Source of the DNA: Candidatus Lightella neohaematopini
GTDB lineage: Bacteria; Pseudomonadota; Gammaproteobacteria; Enterobacterales; Enterobacteriaceae
Assembly (NCBI GenBank): GCA_025728545.1
Contig: JAOBJL010000003.1
Span: forward strand, 1 to 64,000
Length of the DNA: 64,000 nt
Direction: 5' to 3'
The notes under the pieces were generated by a model. That model was not told the origin of the DNA, searched no databases, and saw only the letters and a list, made by a program, of their open reading frames with translations. The translations under genes and the position numbers were made by a program. Positions 32,079-40,992 of the stretch are shown here, piece after piece (position 1 is the first letter of the stretch; the number at the start of each line of letters is the position of its first letter).

Positions 32079-32528
32079 TCATTTACTTTCTACTTTCAAA
32101 TTAAGTTGAACAGTTAACTTTTTAGTTATCATAATAATTATATTATAATTACCAAGTTTTCTTATACTTTTCATCGGTAAACAAATCTCTTTTCTTTTAA
32201 GATATATTCCTTGATCTTTCATATATTTTATTATGTGGCTACTAGTAACAGAACCAAAAATTTTATTATTTCTACCAACTTTAACTAATATAGTTATATT
32301 ATTTAATTCCTTAATTTTATTAATTTTTTCTATTATTTGTAATTTACGATTCGCTATTTCCTGTTCTAACTGTAACTTTTTACTATTAAATAATAGTAAA
32401 TTATTTTTATTAGCAACTAATGCCTTATTGTTAGGTAATAAAAAATTTCTAGCATAACCATTTTTAACTAATACCTTGTCACCTATATTACCTAATTTAT
32501 CAATTTTACATAATAATATAACTATCAT
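32079..32528 (-). CDS. rplI: 50S ribosomal protein L9
   Basis: Two-domain 23S rRNA-binding protein joined by a long helix. It has 149 residues as in E. coli. The N-terminal domain has the L9 signature with KNGYARNFLLPNNKA (about 22-36). The C-terminal domain is more diverged. It is last in the rpsF-rpsR-rplI operon. Confidence 0.95.
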   Translation of the reverse strand: MIVILLCKIDKLGNIGDKVLVKNGYARNFLLPNNKALVANKNNLLLFNSKKLQLEQEIANRKLQIIEKINKIKELNNITILVKVGRNNKIFGSVTSSHIIKYMKDQGIYLKRKEICLPMKSIRKLGNYNIIIMITKKLTVQLNLKVESK

Positions 32529-32549
32529 AATTTAAATATAATTAAGTAT

Positions 32550-32762
32550 TTAATGATGATCAATATATGGAATAAGTGATAAATAACGAGCTCTTTTTAT
32601 AGCACGTGCCACTATCCTTTGTTGTTTAGCACTAAGTCCTGTAATCCTACTAGGAATAATTTTTCCGCTTTCACTAATATAGTTTTTTAAGATATCTATA
32701 TTTTTGTAATTTATCTTTAATATATAATTCTTAGTCAAGAATAATTTTTGTTTGTTATACAT
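32550..32762 (-). CDS. rpsR: 30S ribosomal protein S18
   Basis: Partner of S6 on the 30S platform. It has 70 residues against 75, and the first few residues are shortened and diverged. The core [19 protein letters not shown] and [14 protein letters not shown] is clear. priB, which lies between rpsF and rpsR in E. coli, is absent, leaving a 74-base gap. Confidence 0.95.
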   Translation of the reverse strand: MYNKQKLFLTKNYILKINYKNIDILKNYISESGKIIPSRITGLSAKQQRIVARAIKRARYLSLIPYIDHH

Positions 32763-32836
32763 CTAATTAAAATAAAAGTTATTAAAAATTAATCATTTAA
32801 ATTATAACATTTTTAATATAATTTTACAATATACTA

Positions 32837-33115
32837 TTACTTTATTTTAGTAATTAAACTACGAATAATATTACTATTTAACTTTAAATCATTCTCTACT
32901 TTTTTTATTATTTTAATTGATACTGTAATATTTATAACAACATAATAAGCTTTTTTAAATTTATTAATATTATAAGATAATAATCTAATACCATAATTTT
33001 CTATTTTATGAATAATACCATTGTTATTAATTATAATATTTTTATAAAAATTTATTATTTCATCTACTTTATTATTTGTACTACTAATTAGTATTGTTAC
33101 TTCATAATTACGCAT
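32837..33115 (-). CDS. rpsF: 30S ribosomal protein S6, tail-less
   Basis: Binds with S18 to 16S rRNA. The ATG at 33115 (MRNYEVTILI) matches E. coli MRHYEIVFMV and has GGAAA upstream; a TTG at 33127 in frame is rejected. It has 92 residues against 131 to 135. The core ends at NIIRSLITKIK and the acidic tail, which carries the glutamate modification in E. coli, is missing. rimK-type tailing would have no substrate here. Confidence 0.93.
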   Translation of the reverse strand: MRNYEVTILISSTNNKVDEIINFYKNIIINNNGIIHKIENYGIRLLSYNINKFKKAYYVVINITVSIKIIKKVENDLKLNSNIIRSLITKIK

Positions 33116-33192
33116 AAAAATTTCCAAGTTAATAAATTATTTAAATATTAAATATTTTATAATTAAATATTATTAATCATACAATTATTTAA

Positions 33193-33927
33193 TTAAAATA
33201 AATTACGTTGTCTAACTATTTCAAATAATATTACTCCAGTAGCAATAGATAAATTTATTGATTTCATATCATTCCTAGTAGGAATATTAATTATTTCATC
33301 ACAACTACGACGTACCAAATTACACATACCATAATTTTCTGAACCAATAACTAATGCTAAAGATTTACTTAAATTACTCTTATAGAGTATATTATTTGAT
33401 TTATCATCAGTACCTATAATTCTAATACCTTTATTTTTTAATATTTTTATTATACTATTTAAATTATTAACCATTAGTATTGGTATAATATTAGCTGCAC
33501 CGCTAGATATTTTATAAACAGTACTACTAAGCTTTACTGAATTATACTTAGGTATAATAACTAAGTCAACATTAGCAGAATAAGCAGATCTTAGACATGA
33601 TCCTAAATTATGTGGATCAGTAATACCATCTAAAATAAGTATTAATAGTAATTTATTTTTTGTATTTATAAGATTAATTAAAAATAATTTATTAACATAT
33701 TTTTTTTTATTTATATAAGCTATTATTCCTTGATGAACAACATTACCAACTATTTTATTTATTAATTTATCGTTAACAAAATCTATTTTAATCTTAAATA
33801 AACTTAATTTATTAATGATAATTTTAATTCTTTTATTATTTTTCTTAGAAATCAAAACGTTGTTAAAATATTTATAATTATGATCTAATAAGGTTTGGAT
33901 AGTATTAATACCATAAATAATATACAT
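33193..33927 (-). CDS. rlmB: 23S rRNA Gm2251 methyltransferase RlmB
   Basis: SPOUT-family 2'-O-methyltransferase acting on the 23S P-loop. It has 244 residues (243 in E. coli): an N-terminal substrate-binding domain, then the knotted catalytic domain with LDGITDPHNLGSCLRSA, GSENYGM and the final NLSIATGVILFEIVRQR. It keeps its place between hflC and rpsF; the genes between (purA, nsrR, rnr, yjfI region) are gone. Confidence 0.94.
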   Translation of the reverse strand: MYIIYGINTIQTLLDHNYKYFNNVLISKKNNKRIKIIINKLSLFKIKIDFVNDKLINKIVGNVVHQGIIAYINKKKYVNKLFLINLINTKNKLLLILILDGITDPHNLGSCLRSAYSANVDLVIIPKYNSVKLSSTVYKISSGAANIIPILMVNNLNSIIKILKNKGIRIIGTDDKSNNILYKSNLSKSLALVIGSENYGMCNLVRRSCDEIINIPTRNDMKSINLSIATGVILFEIVRQRNLF

Positions 33928-33965
33928 TTAATTTTTAAATTTTATAAAAATTAATTTACTAATAT

Positions 33966-34892
33966 TTATTTAAATTCATTAATGAACTTAAAAAAACCAT
34001 CTTGACTATTCAAAATCATTGTGTTTCTATTATTTCTAAAACTATTTTTATATATTTTTAATCTTTTTATAAAATCATAAAAATCTGGATCTTTACTAAA
34101 AGATTGAGCATATATCTTTATTATTTTAGCATCGGCATCACCTCTAATAATAGAGGATTGTTTTTTTGCTTCTGAAATAATACGAGTTACTTGATAATCA
34201 GCAATAGCTCGTATTTTTTCTGCTTCCTCTTTGCCTTGAGACCTATGTCTACGAGCAACAGATTCTCTTTCAGCTCTCATACGTTTATATATAGCATCAA
34301 ATACCTCTATAGGTAAATTAATTTGTTTAATTCGCACATCAATAATTTCTATACCTAACATACTCATACTACTATTGTTAACTTTAGTGTTTTTTAAATT
34401 ATATATATTATTTGTTATTATTCCGTAATTTAGTGAATTTTTTACATCATTCATTAATTTATTTCTAAAATCAGTTACAATACTTCTTACATCTAATTTT
34501 CCTAATTCTGATCGTAAACGATCAGAAAACTTTCTTTTTATTAAAATCTCAGCTTGTGTAATATTTCCTCCAGTTGATAGATAATATCTACTTATATTAT
34601 TAACACGCCATTTAATATATGAATCAATAATTAAATCTTTTTTTTCCATAGTTACAAAACGATCAGCTTGATTTTCTGTAGTATTAATTCTTGTATCGAT
34701 AACTTTAACATCTTCAATAAATGGTATTTTCCAATGCATTCCTGGATTATAAACTAATGGATTATTATCATTTGAGCGAACAACTTTACCAAAACGTAAA
34801 ATTATTCCATTTTGTCCTTCTTGTACAAAGAACAATGATGAATAAATAAATGCTAATACTAATAATATAATAATAATAATACTTTTATACAT
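33966..34892 (-). CDS. hflC: HflC, FtsH-associated SPFH protein
   Basis: Membrane-anchored SPFH/prohibitin-family protein with its bulk in the periplasm. With HflK it forms the cage around FtsH and tunes its proteolysis. One N-terminal membrane helix (about 3-20) is followed by EGQNGIILRFGKVVR and the SPFH domain. The later part is a coiled coil with RMRAERESVARRHRSQGKEEAEKIRA. It has 308 residues against 334. It lies 27 bases downstream of hflK. Confidence 0.94.
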   Translation of the reverse strand: MYKSIIIIILLVLAFIYSSLFFVQEGQNGIILRFGKVVRSNDNNPLVYNPGMHWKIPFIEDVKVIDTRINTTENQADRFVTMEKKDLIIDSYIKWRVNNISRYYLSTGGNITQAEILIKRKFSDRLRSELGKLDVRSIVTDFRNKLMNDVKNSLNYGIITNNIYNLKNTKVNNSSMSMLGIEIIDVRIKQINLPIEVFDAIYKRMRAERESVARRHRSQGKEEAEKIRAIADYQVTRIISEAKKQSSIIRGDADAKIIKIYAQSFSKDPDFYDFIKRLKIYKNSFRNNRNTMILNSQDGFFKFINEFK

Positions 34893-34919
34893 TTGTATAA
34901 ATTTAACCCCTGATTAATT

Positions 34920-36023
34920 TTACTTTATATTAACTTTATTTATCCTATTATTAGGATATGAATTTTTACAATTATTCATATGATGATCTATATCAAATAT
35001 TTTATTTAACGATAATAGTATATTACTACAATTAGTATTACCTAATAATATTTTTTTCGTATTTCCAAAAATTTTTTCTAAAGTATCTAAATATAATCTT
35101 TTTTTAGTAATTTTAGGAAATAATTTATATTCTAATAAAAGTTTATTAAATCTTAATACTTCTCCTTGAGCTGTTAATATTTTTTTTATACTATAAGATC
35201 TTCCTTCTTCAAGAATTCTTTGCGCTTGTCCATAAGCATGAGGTTGTACTTCATTAGCGTATGCTTCTGCTTCCCGAATATATTGTTGTTCATTTTCTCT
35301 AGCAGCAATAGCATCATCAAAAGCTTCTTTTACTTCTTCTGGAGGACGTGCTGTTTGAAAATTTACATCTAATAAAGTAATCCCCATATTATATGGTCTA
35401 ATAGTATTTTCTATACTTTGATAAGTATCGCTACGTATCAAAGTTCTTCCTTCGGTTAAAATACGATCCATATCATATTTCCCAATTACTTCACGCAAAG
35501 CACTATCTGTAGCCTGTTTCAAACTATCATCAGCATTAACAACACTAAATAAATACAATTTTGGATTAGTAATTTTGTATTGTACGTTCATTTCAACACG
35601 AACTACATTTTCGTCTGCTGTTAACATAATACCTGATGCTGCTAATTCTTTAACTGATTCTACATTAATAGTGATTAATTTATCTATAAATGTTGGTTTC
35701 CAATTTAGTCCTGGATAAACGATATGATCAAATTTACCAAGACGTAGAATTAATCCTCTTTCTGCCTCTTTAATAGTATAAAAACCACTAAAAAACCAAA
35801 TAGCAATACATACTACAATAAGTAGTATCAAAAATTTACCATTATTAAATTTTTTTATTGGTTTAAAATTAAAAATTCTATTTACTTTTTTAAAAAAATT
35901 AATAAATATCTCATCTAAATTAGGAGGTCCTTGTTCATAATTATTTCTTTTTTTCCATTCTTGATTATTTTTATTCCAGAAATTATAGTAATATTCTTTT
36001 TTTAAAATATTTTTTAAGAACAT
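34920..36023 (-). CDS. hflK: HflK, FtsH-associated SPFH protein
   Basis: Partner of HflC in the FtsH-HflKC complex. A soluble N-terminal stretch keeps WEQGPPNLDEIF-like NYEQGPPNLDEIFINF. A membrane helix (about 67-82) is followed by the SPFH domain with EAERGLILRLGKF and the helical LDVNFQTARPPEEVKEAFDD region. It has 367 residues against 419; the Gly/Gln-rich tails are lost. GGAG precedes the ATG. hfq and hflX, which separate it from miaA in E. coli, are absent, leaving 57 bases. Confidence 0.95.
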   Translation of the reverse strand: MFLKNILKKEYYYNFWNKNNQEWKKRNNYEQGPPNLDEIFINFFKKVNRIFNFKPIKKFNNGKFLILLIVVCIAIWFFSGFYTIKEAERGLILRLGKFDHIVYPGLNWKPTFIDKLITINVESVKELAASGIMLTADENVVRVEMNVQYKITNPKLYLFSVVNADDSLKQATDSALREVIGKYDMDRILTEGRTLIRSDTYQSIENTIRPYNMGITLLDVNFQTARPPEEVKEAFDDAIAARENEQQYIREAEAYANEVQPHAYGQAQRILEEGRSYSIKKILTAQGEVLRFNKLLLEYKLFPKITKKRLYLDTLEKIFGNTKKILLGNTNCSNILLSLNKIFDIDHHMNNCKNSYPNNRINKVNIK

Positions 36024-36080
36024 AATAACTCCATATATCTTAAATAAATTTATTTAGCTAACTAATTAAAAATATTCATT

Positions 36081-37034
36081 TTAATAAGAGATAATTCGAA
36101 TTAAATCTTTAATTGATTTCTTATAATCACTATTATTCAACCAATGTATATTATTATAACTATTTTTAATCCAAGTAATTTGTTTTTTAGCTACTTTTTG
36201 AGTAGAAATTATTGATTGTTTAATCATATCTTGATAACTAATTTTTCCAATAATATATGATAACATTTGTTTATATCCAACACATCTGGAAGATGGCATA
36301 TTAAATAATAGTTTATTGTTATTAAATAACGTATTTACTTCATTTTCAAAACCTAAAGATAACATTTTATAAAAACGATATTTAATACGTTTATTTAATA
36401 TAAATTTATTATCTGGCATTAAACAAAACTTATATATATTATAAGGTAGTTTTTTTAAATCTTGTTTATTAGTTAATTCGTAAATAGTTTTTTTAGATAA
36501 TAAAAATACTTCTATAGAACGAATTAATCTTTGAATATCATTATCATTAATATTATTAGTAATATCACTATTAACAGTATTAAATAAATAACGTATTAAT
36601 TTAATACCAAAATTTTTTATTAAATTATTGATATGTTTTCTTAAAAATAAATTACTTTTTGGTAATAATGGAAGACCATTAATTAATGTTTTAAAGTAAA
36701 ACATACTACCACCAACAAGTAATGGTATACGGTTATTTTTTAATATACAATTTATTGCATTAATTGCATCATAATAAAAATCACCAACTGAGTATAATTC
36801 ATTTGGATCGCGTATATTAATTAACTTATGCGGTATAATACTTAATATTTTTTTTGATGGTTTTGCGGTTCCTATATCCATTCCTCTATATATTAACATT
36901 GAATCAACACTAATAATATCTACAGGAATATAATTTCTTAATTTAATTGCGAATTTACTTTTACCGGAAGCAGTTGGTCCCATAATTAAAATAATATATG
37001 GGTACTTGTTAGTTTTTTTTATTATATTAATCAT
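36081..37034 (-). CDS. miaA: tRNA dimethylallyltransferase MiaA
   Basis: Adds the isopentenyl group to A37 of tRNAs that read UNN codons. The P-loop MGPTASGKSKFAIKL is at about 18-32, SVDSMLIYRGMDIGTAKP supplies the catalytic Asp, and the tRNA-binding insertion and ITWIKNSYNNIHWLN follow. It has 317 residues (316 in E. coli). Its substrate DMAPP comes from the MEP pathway, of which ispG is in this window. Confidence 0.95.
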   Translation of the reverse strand: MINIIKKTNKYPYIILIMGPTASGKSKFAIKLRNYIPVDIISVDSMLIYRGMDIGTAKPSKKILSIIPHKLINIRDPNELYSVGDFYYDAINAINCILKNNRIPLLVGGSMFYFKTLINGLPLLPKSNLFLRKHINNLIKNFGIKLIRYLFNTVNSDITNNINDNDIQRLIRSIEVFLLSKKTIYELTNKQDLKKLPYNIYKFCLMPDNKFILNKRIKYRFYKMLSLGFENEVNTLFNNNKLLFNMPSSRCVGYKQMLSYIIGKISYQDMIKQSIISTQKVAKKQITWIKNSYNNIHWLNNSDYKKSIKDLIRIISY

Positions 37035-37599
37035 ATCTTAGTTAAATCAAATTAATTAATAAATAAAATCATACTTTATATAAAATTACCTTATCCTTTA
37101 TATTAAAAATAATACTACATATTTTATATTACATATAATATAACAAATAATATATTATTAAATTAATTTATAATAATGAATCTAATGTTAATAAAACACA
37201 ATAAAAAATTTATATTCTATAAATTTAATAATTAATTTTCTAATAAATTGTAAAATAATTATTTAAAATTACTAACTTTGAATAAATTAAAAATACATTA
37301 AATATTTAATTTAATTAAAGATTAGCTCTAAAATATATATCTTTTGCACATTGATAAATATTTTACATATAAATAAAATAATAGCTTTTATTTAAAAGTT
37401 ATACAGCAATGTTATTAATTCTTAATAAGAATAAAAAGATATAAAAATAATTATCTTGTATAATAACTTATTTTATTTAATTAATTTATAATTTTAATTA
37501 TTACTAAAATATTTATTAACACAATGGATAACTTAATAATTAAATTAGATAGTGTTATTTTGTATAATAAATTTATACTTTGTATTATTAAGGAGTAAT
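37035..37599. other. Intergenic region between miaA and ribA starts
   Basis: Very A+T-rich, with no frame resembling a protein and no RNA fold that I recognise. It separates two divergent genes and so should hold both promoters. I saw no FMN riboswitch elements. It is probably eroded DNA of deleted genes, but I cannot name them. Confidence 0.5.
37540..37568 (+). promoter_or_regulatory. Possible ribA promoter
   Basis: A perfect -10 TATAAT (37563-37568) preceded by TG lies 31 bases before the ribA ATG. The -35 position (TTAAAT at 37540-37545) is poor. Chance is a real risk in DNA this rich in A+T. Confidence 0.3.
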
Positions 37600-38181
37600 A
37601 TGAAAGTTAAACTTAAAGCAAAATCTAAACTACCAACACAATGGGGTAATTTTTTATTATTTGGGTTTGAAGAAGTTTTAACTAAAAAAAATCATATAGC
37701 ATTAATTTATGGTAGTATTAAAAGTAATTCATTATTAACAAGAATTCATTCAGAATGTTTAACTGGTGATGCATTATTTAGTTTAAGATGTGATTGTGGT
37801 TTTCAATTAAAATCCGCAATAATTCAAATTGTCAAGGAAGGAAATGGTATACTAATATACCATAGACAAGAAGGAAGAAATATTGGTTTAATTAATAAAA
37901 TTCGTGCATACTATTTACAAGATAATGGTGCTGATACTGTAGAAGCTAATAATAAATTAGGATTTGCTGCTGATGAAAGAGATTTTTCTTTATGTGCTGA
38001 TATATTAAAATTACTTGGAATAAAAAAAATAAAGTTACTTACTAATAATCCAAAAAAAATAGAAATCTTATTAAAACTTGGAATTAGTATTACTAAAAGA
38101 GTACCACTTATTGTAGGAAGAAATATTAATAATTCTTATTATTTAGATACTAAAGCTAGTAAAATGGGACATATGTTATAA
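37600..38181 (+). CDS. ribA: GTP cyclohydrolase II
   Basis: First committed step of riboflavin synthesis, opening GTP to a diaminopyrimidine. The zinc ligands are the three Cys of [28 protein letters not shown] and GFAADERDF complete the active site. I start at ATG 37600, which has a strong AAGGAG five bases upstream and matches E. coli; a TTG at 37552 in frame adds 16 unmatched residues. It has 193 residues against 196. Riboflavin supply is a common symbiont service, but only this gene of the pathway is visible. Confidence 0.97.
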   Translation: MKVKLKAKSKLPTQWGNFLLFGFEEVLTKKNHIALIYGSIKSNSLLTRIHSECLTGDALFSLRCDCGFQLKSAIIQIVKEGNGILIYHRQEGRNIGLINKIRAYYLQDNGADTVEANNKLGFAADERDFSLCADILKLLGIKKIKLLTNNPKKIEILLKLGISITKRVPLIVGRNINNSYYLDTKASKMGHML

Positions 38182-38387
38182 TTTTATAAGTAATTTATTG
38201 AAAATAATTTAATTTTTTCATTAATTAATAAAATTAATACTAAAATATAGTATAATTTTATTTAAAAAATTATTATACATAACATATATAGTAACTATTT
38301 TATTAAATATGGTATTTGGTTTTGATGTATGTCAGTAATTAATATTACACACTATATACAGTAATATAAATCTTTTTAGGATAAATA

Positions 38388-39137
38388 ATGGTAATTAATA
38401 CATTACGTAGTATTCATTTTAATGTAATTAATTTTATACGTAATCAATTTTACAATATTATGATGCTAGTTCTAGTAGTATCAATACTTAATACATTAAT
38501 TAGTTATATTTTAATTTCTTTTAATGAAAAATTACTATTAAGTAATATTATTATTGAACATAGTAATTTAAGTTTACATCAATTTATACAACAATTATCT
38601 TTAGAACAACAATATTTACTTTTGAAAGTATCAATTATTAATACTATAACTAATTTGATAAATAATATTTTTATAATTAGTGGCATATTAACAATAATAA
38701 AAATACTAAAATGTAATTCAAAAGAACAAATAAAAAAAATATTATTTTCTTTATTAATAAAAAAATTACCAAAATTAATTGTTTTAATTTTTTTATTAAC
38801 TATAATCATACAATTCGGATTATTACTAATAATACCAGGTATTATATTAATGATAGTACTTAGTTTTTCTCCAATAATATTATTCACTAATAAAATTAGT
38901 ATAAGTAAGTCGATATACAATAGTATAATTATTAGTATAAATAACTTTAAATTAGTGTATCCAATAATAATTTTGTGGTTTGTGATAAAAATAATATTAT
39001 TAATGATGATAACTAGATTAGTTTTTATTACCCCTTCACTAGCTACGAATATAATATTAAATATTATAAATAATTTATTACTATCAATATTAATTATTTA
39101 TATATTTAGATTATACTTATTTTTAAATAAACAATAA
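38388..39137 (+). CDS. yciC: YciC family inner-membrane protein
   Basis: Polytopic membrane protein of the UPF0259/YciC family; function unknown. It has 249 residues (247 in E. coli) with about six hydrophobic segments. Matches to E. coli YciC include NFIRNQF near the start, LSLEQQYLL, LPKLIVLIFLLTI, the IPGII turn and the C-terminal YIFRLYLF. AGGAT precedes the ATG. In E. coli yciC lies near cls in the same region; yciB, yciA, tonB and yciI between them are gone. Retention in a reduced genome suggests a useful membrane role. Confidence 0.88.
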   Translation: MVINTLRSIHFNVINFIRNQFYNIMMLVLVVSILNTLISYILISFNEKLLLSNIIIEHSNLSLHQFIQQLSLEQQYLLLKVSIINTITNLINNIFIISGILTIIKILKCNSKEQIKKILFSLLIKKLPKLIVLIFLLTIIIQFGLLLIIPGIILMIVLSFSPIILFTNKISISKSIYNSIIISINNFKLVYPIIILWFVIKIILLMMITRLVFITPSLATNIILNIINNLLLSILIIYIFRLYLFLNKQ

Positions 39138-39252
39138 TTTTATTTACTACCTTTTGTATTTATTATAGTAGATTAATCATGTCGTATTTGTATATTTTTA
39201 TCTATAAAGTCGTACGTATTATCCTTTTTAATGTGTTGTATAAATAATTAGT

Positions 39253-40701
39253 ATGGTAATGTTTATTACTAAAAATTGGCTTTTAATTATAATTTACTGG
39301 TTATTTATAATTTTTATTTCTATAAGAATTATATTATATAATCATAATGTATCTTCTATTATAGCCTGGATAATGATAATTTACGTATTACCAATTATTG
39401 GTATAATTGTATACCTATTATTTGGTGAAATTAATATTAGTAAAATAAAAATTAATAGAGGGAAAAATTTACTAGTACCAGTATATTACTGGCTTAATAG
39501 ATTTAATAATAAGTATAAGAAATATTTAGGTAGTAACAGTAGCAAAACTGCTAGATCTTTATTTCAATTATATAAATACCAGTATAGAATAAATGAAGTC
39601 AAAGTAAAAAAAATAAAATTATTTACTAATAGTAATGATACCATAGTAAGTATTATAAATGATATTAATTTAGCTAAGAATAATATAGATATTATTTTTT
39701 ATATATGGAATACTGATGGATTAATAAAAAAAGTAACACAAGCATTAATCATAGCTGCTAAAAGAGGAGTAAATTGTAGAATAATTTTAGATTCAATTGG
39801 TAGTATAAAATTTTTTCGTAGTAATTATCATAAAAAATTACGTACAGCCGGTATTATTATAGTTGAAGCTTTCAAAGTTAGTATTCTACATATTTTTTTT
39901 AATAGAATAGATTTACGTCAACATAAAAAAGTAATTATTATTGATAATAATATTACTTATACTGGTAGTATGAACATGATAGATCCTAACTATTATAAGC
40001 CTAATTTAGGTAAATTAATTGATATTATGGTTAGAATGGAAGGATGTATAGCTAATATTATGAGTATAATATTTTCTTGTGAATGGAAAATAGAAACTAA
40101 TGAGTTAATTTTACCATCATTTCCAAAAAAAATTTCTAGTATGCTGTCTAATAGTGCTATAGTACAAGTAATATCATCTAATTTAATTTTTTCTAGAAAT
40201 ATTATAAGTCAAGTTTTAATAACTTCTATTTATGCAGCTCGTAAAAAATTAATTATAACAACACCATATTTAATACCCAGTAATGATTTGCTTAAAGCAA
40301 TTTGTACTGCAGCTAGTAGAGGAGTAAAAGTAGATATTATTATACCAGTTAAAAGTGATTCTATTTTAGTAAACTGGGCAAGTAAGGTATTTTTTACTGA
40401 ATTATTAAATGCTGGGGTAAAAATTAATCAGTTTAAAGGTGGTTTTTTACATACCAAAAGTATAATAATTGATAATAATATAAGTATAGTGGGTACAGTA
40501 AATTTAGATATTAGAAGTATAAGATTAAATTCAGAACTAATATTAATTATTGACGATAATAAATTTAATAAGCAATTACTAAAAATACAAAAAACATATA
40601 TAACAAACTCGTTTTTAATTAAAACATCAGAATGGGTAAATAGACCTTTCTGGAAACGTATAATAGAAAAATTATTTTATCTTTTTAGTCCACTATTATA
40701 A
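39253..40701 (+). CDS. clsA: Cardiolipin synthase A
   Basis: Phospholipase-D superfamily enzyme that condenses two phosphatidylglycerols into cardiolipin. Two N-terminal membrane helices (about 8-28 and 38-58) are followed by two HKD catalytic motifs: RQHKKVIIIDNNITYTGSMN at about 222-241 and HTKSIIIDNNISIVGTVNLD at about 400-419. It has 482 residues (486 in E. coli). Both motifs are intact. An ATG two codons downstream is an alternative start. Confidence 0.95.
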   Translation: MVMFITKNWLLIIIYWLFIIFISIRIILYNHNVSSIIAWIMIIYVLPIIGIIVYLLFGEINISKIKINRGKNLLVPVYYWLNRFNNKYKKYLGSNSSKTARSLFQLYKYQYRINEVKVKKIKLFTNSNDTIVSIINDINLAKNNIDIIFYIWNTDGLIKKVTQALIIAAKRGVNCRIILDSIGSIKFFRSNYHKKLRTAGIIIVEAFKVSILHIFFNRIDLRQHKKVIIIDNNITYTGSMNMIDPNYYKPNLGKLIDIMVRMEGCIANIMSIIFSCEWKIETNELILPSFPKKISSMLSNSAIVQVISSNLIFSRNIISQVLITSIYAARKKLIITTPYLIPSNDLLKAICTAASRGVKVDIIIPVKSDSILVNWASKVFFTELLNAGVKINQFKGGFLHTKSIIIDNNISIVGTVNLDIRSIRLNSELILIIDDNKFNKQLLKIQKTYITNSFLIKTSEWVNRPFWKRIIEKLFYLFSPLL

Positions 40702-40823
40702 ATAAATAATCAATATACTTATTAAAAGTATAAAAAATAATTAACTTTATATTTACAAAATATTTTTAATATTTATAATTTAAATTATTTATATTATACA
40801 GTATAAGCTATTCAGTAATGTAT

Positions 40824-40905
40824 GGTGGGGTTCCCGAGCGGCTAAAGGGAGCAGACTGTAAATCTGTCGTCTTTGACTTCGAAGGTTCGAATCCTTCCCC
40901 CACCA
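40824..40905 (+). tRNA. tRNA-Tyr (anticodon GTA)
   Basis: Acceptor GGTGGGG pairs with CCCCACC and the discriminator is A. The anticodon loop CTGTAAA gives GTA. It has a class II-type variable arm and the T-arm GAAGG/CCTTC. It is nearly identical to E. coli tRNA-Tyr. No CCA is encoded. It is a single copy between clsA and sppA. Confidence 0.96.
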
Positions 40906-40992
40906 AAAATATACATTTTAATATTAAATTACTTAACATAATACTATTTGTTAATTCTAATTTTTAAAAGAAAATTTAATGATAACTAATAT

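Noticed and set aside
37035..37599. Possible FMN riboswitch upstream of ribA
   Set aside because: None of the conserved FMN-element helices or G-rich blocks is visible; the region is almost all A+T.
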